A DNA stretch of 9,328 nucleotides from NCBI GenBank assembly GCA_011391835.1, contig JAABPS010000097.1, positions 1-9,328 of the forward strand, written 5' to 3'. Positions within the stretch are counted from its first letter, which is position 1. Every line of letters starts with the position of its first letter. This document shows positions 6,784 to 9,328 of this stretch, in pieces. Under the pieces are notes generated by a model that was given only the letters and a program-made list of their open reading frames with translations, was not told the DNA's origin and made no database searches. Made by a program: the position numbers and the translations under genes. The DNA comes from Desulfobacteraceae bacterium (GTDB taxonomy: Bacteria; Desulfobacterota; Desulfobacteria; Desulfobacterales; JAABPS01).

Positions 6784-7446
6784 CTATGCATATTCCGGAT
6801 CCAGCATGGCAGCCTTTGAATAGTCTTCGTTGGCCTTCGGCAGTTCCCCAAGCTTTTCATAAACAAGGGCTCTGCTGTAGTACGCCCGTGCGTTAGTGGG
6901 ATCGAGAATCAGAGCCATTGAATAATCTTCAATGGCCATACGGTACTGCTCTTTATTCGCATACGTATTTCCTCTGTCGATGTAAGCTTCTATTTCATTT
7001 TCTTCAAATTCGATCACTCTGCTGAAATCCTGAATACTTTTTTCATAGTCAAAAATATTATTATACGCAAGCCCCCGAAGCCAGTAGGCATCCATGCAGT
7101 ATGGATCCATCTCAATTGACCAGCTGAAATCATCGATGGCCTGGGTATACTCTTCCATGTTGTAATAGGCCAGACCCCTGGTGATGTAGTACTCAGGATG
7201 CTCAGGGTCAAGGTCTATGGCCTGGCTGCTGTCTTCAATTGCCTTGTCATATGCACCCACAAAAAAATAGGCTCTTCCCCTGTAATCATACGCATCTGCA
7301 TTCATCGGATCCAATTCTATGGATCGGGCATAGTCTTCAATGGCCTGTTCAATATTTCCGGACTCAGCATAGGCCATACCGCGAAAATAATATTCATCGG
7401 AATTTCTCAATGTAAAGGGGATTACATTTTTAATTTGTTTCGTCAT
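6784..7446 (-). CDS. Six-repeat TPR protein, cytoplasmic
   Basis: The 220-residue protein is a 16-residue N-terminal lead (MTKQIKNVIPFTLRNS) followed by exactly six 34-residue tetratricopeptide repeats (17-50, 51-84, 85-118, 119-152, 153-186, 187-220). The last ends at the C-terminus. Units follow the canonical pattern, for example RGxAY, A-I-E-D-Y-S and the closing LDP. Such arrays form a right-handed superhelix that binds a partner peptide or protein. There is no catalytic domain, signal peptide or membrane segment. The ATG at 7446 has only GGAG at 7460-7463, 13 bases upstream, longer than ideal, but no better in-frame start exists. It converges on the purF-like gene with a 40-bp gap. The partner is unknown and the neighbours do not identify it. 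Confidence 0.93.
   Translation of the reverse strand: MTKQIKNVIPFTLRNSDEYYFRGMAYAESGNIEQAIEDYARSIELDPMNADAYDYRGRAYFFVGAYDKAIEDSSQAIDLDPEHPEYYITRGLAYYNMEEYTQAIDDFSWSIEMDPYCMDAYWLRGLAYNNIFDYEKSIQDFSRVIEFEENEIEAYIDRGNTYANKEQYRMAIEDYSMALILDPTNARAYYSRALVYEKLGELPKANEDYSKAAMLDPEYA
6787..7398 (-). repeat. Six tandem 102-bp TPR-coding units
   Basis: The units tile without gap or insertion from codon 17 to the last sense codon. Unit four (119-152) closes with FEENEI instead of the usual DPxxx, and unit two has EDSSQ in place of EDYS. The DNA units are clearly diverged, so this is an old array rather than a recent expansion. Confidence 0.9.
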
Positions 7447-7466
7447 GCTTGATTTTGCGCTCCATA

Positions 7467-7509
7467 GGAGAAGAGATGGGGATACACGCCATCTCCTCCA
7501 TTATTTTTT
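7467..7509 (+). terminator. Hairpin with T tract on the plus strand; also the leader hairpin of the TPR mRNA
   Basis: GGAG-aa-GAGATGG (7467-7479) pairs with CCATCTC-CTCC (7489-7499), giving 11 bp with a 2-nt bulge and a 9-nt loop, followed on the plus strand by attatttttt. Read rightward it is a plausible intrinsic terminator for read-through coming from the purF-like side. Read leftward it lies near the 5' end of the TPR transcript, where it could stabilise the mRNA or affect translation. Confidence 0.55.
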
Positions 7510-7513
7510 CAAA

Positions 7514-7542
7514 ATTTTATATGAATAAAAATAATCTGTCAA
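7514..7542 (-). promoter_or_regulatory. Near-consensus sigma-70 promoter for the TPR gene
   Basis: On the minus strand a perfect -35 box TTGACA (7542-7537) is separated by exactly 17 bp from TAAAAT (7519-7514), a five-of-six match to the -10 consensus. Transcription should start near 7507, giving a leader of about 60 nt that contains the hairpin at 7467-7499. Confidence 0.75.
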
Positions 7543-7578
7543 ACGTGTTTATACTCTTTTTGCTTTTGGCTGGCGCGG

Positions 7579-7794
7579 TCATTTGGAGTCTCTGATGATT
7601 TTTAAAATCAAAATTGCAAGAGGCGCCAGATGGAAAAATAGATCAAAAATATCAATGGGTCTTTTCAATGTGCCATTTTTCAACATCAGTATTTTTTCTA
7701 CCACATGGGGCATGGGATAAAAAGGCGCCAGCAGCATAAAAACAGTGATTAAAATAAGGACTATATATGAGATATTGTCTAAGAGACTAAGCAT
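7579..7794 (-). CDS. Small two-helix membrane protein (71 aa), conserved type, function unknown
   Basis: Starting at the ATG at 7794, the protein has one hydrophobic helix at about residues 8-25 (SYIVLILITVFMLLAPF), a polar middle with MPHVVEKILML and GTLKRPIDIFDLFFH, and a second helix at about 55-67 (LAPLAILILKII) ending in a basic RDSK tail. It should lie in the inner membrane. A TTG at 7800 is in frame but sits directly against the AAGGAG at 7801-7806 with no spacer, whereas the ATG has the usual six, so the ATG is chosen. I recall short proteins with this GTLxRPxDIFDL core in proteobacteria, sometimes loosely named 'RND transporter'. That name is not supported by anything here, since 71 residues cannot be an RND pump. 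It is divergent from the MATE pump. Confidence 0.82.
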   Translation of the reverse strand: MLSLLDNISYIVLILITVFMLLAPFYPMPHVVEKILMLKNGTLKRPIDIFDLFFHLAPLAILILKIIRDSK

Positions 7795-7800
7795 CCGCAA

Positions 7801-7806
7801 CTCCTT
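7801..7806 (-). promoter_or_regulatory. Ribosome binding site deciding the small membrane protein start
   Basis: AAGGAG on the minus strand ends directly at an in-frame TTG (7800-7798) and six bases before ATG (7794-7792). Normal spacing selects the ATG, shortening the protein by two residues relative to a TTG start. Confidence 0.8.
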
Positions 7807-7860
7807 TTCAATTCATGCTCTTCTATTGTTTATTAATTATGAATGTGTCTCATTTTTTTA

Positions 7861-7889
7861 ATGCTACACGTTTTTTTATCAAATGGCAA
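7861..7889 (-). promoter_or_regulatory. Candidate promoter for the small membrane protein
   Basis: TTGCCA (7889-7884) and TAGCAT (7866-7861) on the minus strand are spaced by 17 bp, with five and four matches to the sigma-70 boxes. The predicted start near 7854 leaves a leader of about 60 nt. Confidence 0.5.
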
Positions 7890-7926
7890 ATAATAAGACA
7901 TCACATCCATGTGCCCATATTTTAAA

Positions 7927-7956
7927 TTGTCTTTTTATGTATGACATGTGTATAGT
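7927..7956 (+). promoter_or_regulatory. Candidate promoter for the MATE gene
   Basis: TTGTCT (7927-7932) and TATAGT (7951-7956, five of six to the -10 consensus) have an 18-bp spacer. Transcription would start near 7963 and give a leader of about 60 nt. The -35 box is weak, which would suit an activator-dependent or low-level promoter. Confidence 0.4.
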
Positions 7957-8025
7957 GTGATCCGTTAAATCCTGTAAACAGATTTTGCCGCTTAACAAAA
8001 TGTTTTAAATCACTGATTGTTGACC

Positions 8026-9328
8026 ATGGAAAATGAAATAACAGACAGCGCTATACACAGGTCATATTCATCGGATTTGCTGACAGGGAGTATCACAAAA
8101 AATATCATCTACCTTTCCCTGCCGCTGGTTGTCGCGATGCTGATCCAAACAGGCTCCGGCATTATCGATATGATATTCGTCGGGATGCTGAGTCCTGAAG
8201 CGATCGCTTCTGTCAGTATGGTATTTCCGGTCATGTTCTTCTTTATCTCTATTGCCATGGGAATCGGCGTTGGATTGACGTCATTTATCGCACGATCCAT
8301 TGGCGAAGGGGACCTGAATCGAGCTGCCAGGATTGCATCAAACGGACTGGCATTCAGCCTTTTTTTGTCATCTTTTCTTGCAGCGATTGGCTTCATTTAT
8401 GCACGGCCCGTTTTTGCCATACTGGGGGCAGGGGAGGAGATCATTGACTCCGTTGTAGGCTATTCAAGGATTTTGTTTCTCGGGTTCCCGTTTCTTTATT
8501 TTGGCGCGTTTTGCGGAAGCATTATACGGGGTACCGGTGACACCAAAACACCAATGAAATTTATGATTACAGCTATTATCGTCAATATCGTCATGGATCC
8601 AATTCTCATATTCGGCTGGGGTCTTGTGCCGGCACTTGGCGTCAGAGGCGCTGCGCTGGCAACCGTTCTTTCCCGATCTATTGTTTGGATACTGGCGGTC
8701 AGGCATTTTGCAAAAAACAGGTCTATTATTAAGCCTGTTTTTAAAGATTTTAAATTTGAATTTCCACTGATAAAAGAGATTCTAAGAGTGGGGGTGCCTT
8801 CCACTATTACCACCATGAGCTCGTCCATCAGTCTCATGCTGTTTATGAAGCTGGTCTCTGCGTTTGGGCCGCATGCGATTGCCGGTTTTGGAATAGGAGG
8901 AAGGATTGAAAATATTGCCATTCTTCCGGCCTTTGGTATGGCCGGCGCTATTCTTGCCATTGTGGGTCAGAATATGGGCGCAAGAAATTTTAACCGGGCG
9001 AGAATTACCGTAAAAAGGGGGCTTCCCCTCATCTCAGGGTTCATGATCTTCGTTTGCTTTTTTATGATTATTTTTGCCAGGCATATTTTTAATATTTTTA
9101 CCGATGAATTGAGCGTCATAACTGTGAGTATCGACTTTCTCCGGTACAGAGGCCCATTTTTCGTATGTATCGGAATTCAGATGATTGTCAGCGCAGGGTT
9201 TAATGGCGCAGGGAATCCAAAGGTGGGTTTGGTTGCGGTTTTGTTTGGTTCTCTTATCGTTGGACTGCCATTGGCGCTATTTTTAAGCAAAATTGCAGGA
9301 TTGAATGGGATATGGATTGGTATATCAG
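8026..9328 (+). CDS. MATE-family multidrug efflux transporter, 3'-truncated by the window edge
   Basis: The reading frame is open from the ATG at 8026 to the window end, giving 434 residues without the C-terminus (family members are usually about 450). A polar N-terminus with the typical LLTGSITKNIIYLSLPL entry leads to a series of hydrophobic helices. The two homologous halves show the signature motifs: RGTGDTKTPM at 168-177 in the first, and SAGFNGAGNPK at 389-399 in the second. VGLTSFIARSIGEGDLNRA at 82-100 is echoed by AIVGQNMGARNFNRAR at 311-326. MATE proteins sit in the inner membrane and export cationic drugs or metabolites in exchange for Na+ or H+; the substrate cannot be read from the sequence. 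An in-frame TGA at 8014-8016 limits the start, and no clear Shine-Dalgarno precedes the ATG, so translation may be weak. It is divergent from the small membrane protein. Confidence 0.95.
   Translation, partial: MENEITDSAIHRSYSSDLLTGSITKNIIYLSLPLVVAMLIQTGSGIIDMIFVGMLSPEAIASVSMVFPVMFFFISIAMGIGVGLTSFIARSIGEGDLNRAARIASNGLAFSLFLSSFLAAIGFIYARPVFAILGAGEEIIDSVVGYSRILFLGFPFLYFGAFCGSIIRGTGDTKTPMKFMITAIIVNIVMDPILIFGWGLVPALGVRGAALATVLSRSIVWILAVRHFAKNRSIIKPVFKDFKFEFPLIKEILRVGVPSTITTMSSSISLMLFMKLVSAFGPHAIAGFGIGGRIENIAILPAFGMAGAILAIVGQNMGARNFNRARITVKRGLPLISGFMIFVCFFMIIFARHIFNIFTDELSVITVSIDFLRYRGPFFVCIGIQMIVSAGFNGAGNPKVGLVAVLFGSLIVGLPLALFLSKIAGLNGIWIGIS

Noticed and set aside
7409..7428. AATGTAA-N6-TTACATT inverted repeat, similar to the dyad at 5257-5273
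   Set aside because: Different spacer, and inside the first codons of the TPR gene; probably chance in A+T-rich codons.
7198..7452. 84-codon plus-strand frame opposite the start of the TPR gene
   Set aside because: Shadow of the TPR repeats; no ribosome site and no sensible product.
7801..8025. Short non-coding RNA or hidden small gene in the small membrane protein/MATE gap
   Set aside because: No ribosome-site-led frame, no compact hairpin with T tract; the contents are explained by two divergent promoters.
8109..8960. Minus-strand frames of 80-154 codons opposite the MATE gene
   Set aside because: The plus frame gives an unmistakable MATE protein with both signature motifs; the antisense products are unrecognisable.

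Overview
The window reads as ordinary chromosomal DNA from a mesophilic bacterium of middling G+C content, with two A+T-rich intergenic promoter regions. No mobile element, CRISPR array, tRNA or rRNA is visible. The mix of a Cys-less PurF-like protein, a secreted protein with WKIxDGxHWxFDF repeats and a 71-residue membrane protein with a GTLKRPIDIFDLFFH core resembles what I recall from Desulfobacterota (sulfate-reducing 'deltaproteobacteria') and related anaerobes. That placement is an inference from memory, not a search result.

Layout, left to right. (1) Positions 2-715 (+) hold the end of an unrecognised protein whose 5' end lies outside the window; its C-terminal third looks like a winged helix. 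(2) 771-1712 (+) encodes an exported protein: signal peptide, a beta-rich N-terminal domain, a Pro/Gln linker and two 66-residue tandem repeats, each with two cysteines. (3) A strong hairpin terminator at 1741-1777 separates it from the convergent carB. (4) 1838-5038 (-) is a complete carB, the large subunit of carbamoyl phosphate synthetase, with no carA beside it. (5) A 292-bp A+T-rich divergent region follows, containing a 17-bp palindrome. (6) 5331-6743 (+) encodes a PurF-family protein that keeps the PRPP loop and the four [4Fe-4S] cysteines but has lost the catalytic N-terminal Cys and the other glutaminase motifs. (7) 6784-7446 (-) encodes a protein of exactly six TPR repeats, with a near-consensus sigma-70 promoter and a hairpin in its leader. 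(8) 7579-7794 (-) encodes a 71-residue two-helix membrane protein. (9) A 231-bp divergent region carries a promoter on each side. (10) 8026 to the window end (+) is a MATE-family efflux transporter, missing only its C-terminal end.

How the genes relate. CarB makes carbamoyl phosphate for pyrimidines and arginine, and its C-terminal domain keeps most of the UMP/IMP-binding residues. It needs ammonia from a CarA encoded elsewhere. The divergent PurF-like protein cannot be a normal glutamine-dependent PRPP amidotransferase, because its nucleophile is Gly. It may use free ammonia, serve as a regulator, or act on another substrate. It is the most interesting item here, although I recall it as a recurring family rather than a one-off mutant. 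The remaining genes (secreted repeat protein, TPR protein, small membrane protein, MATE pump) show no clear pathway link to it. I do not see a convincing new multi-gene system.
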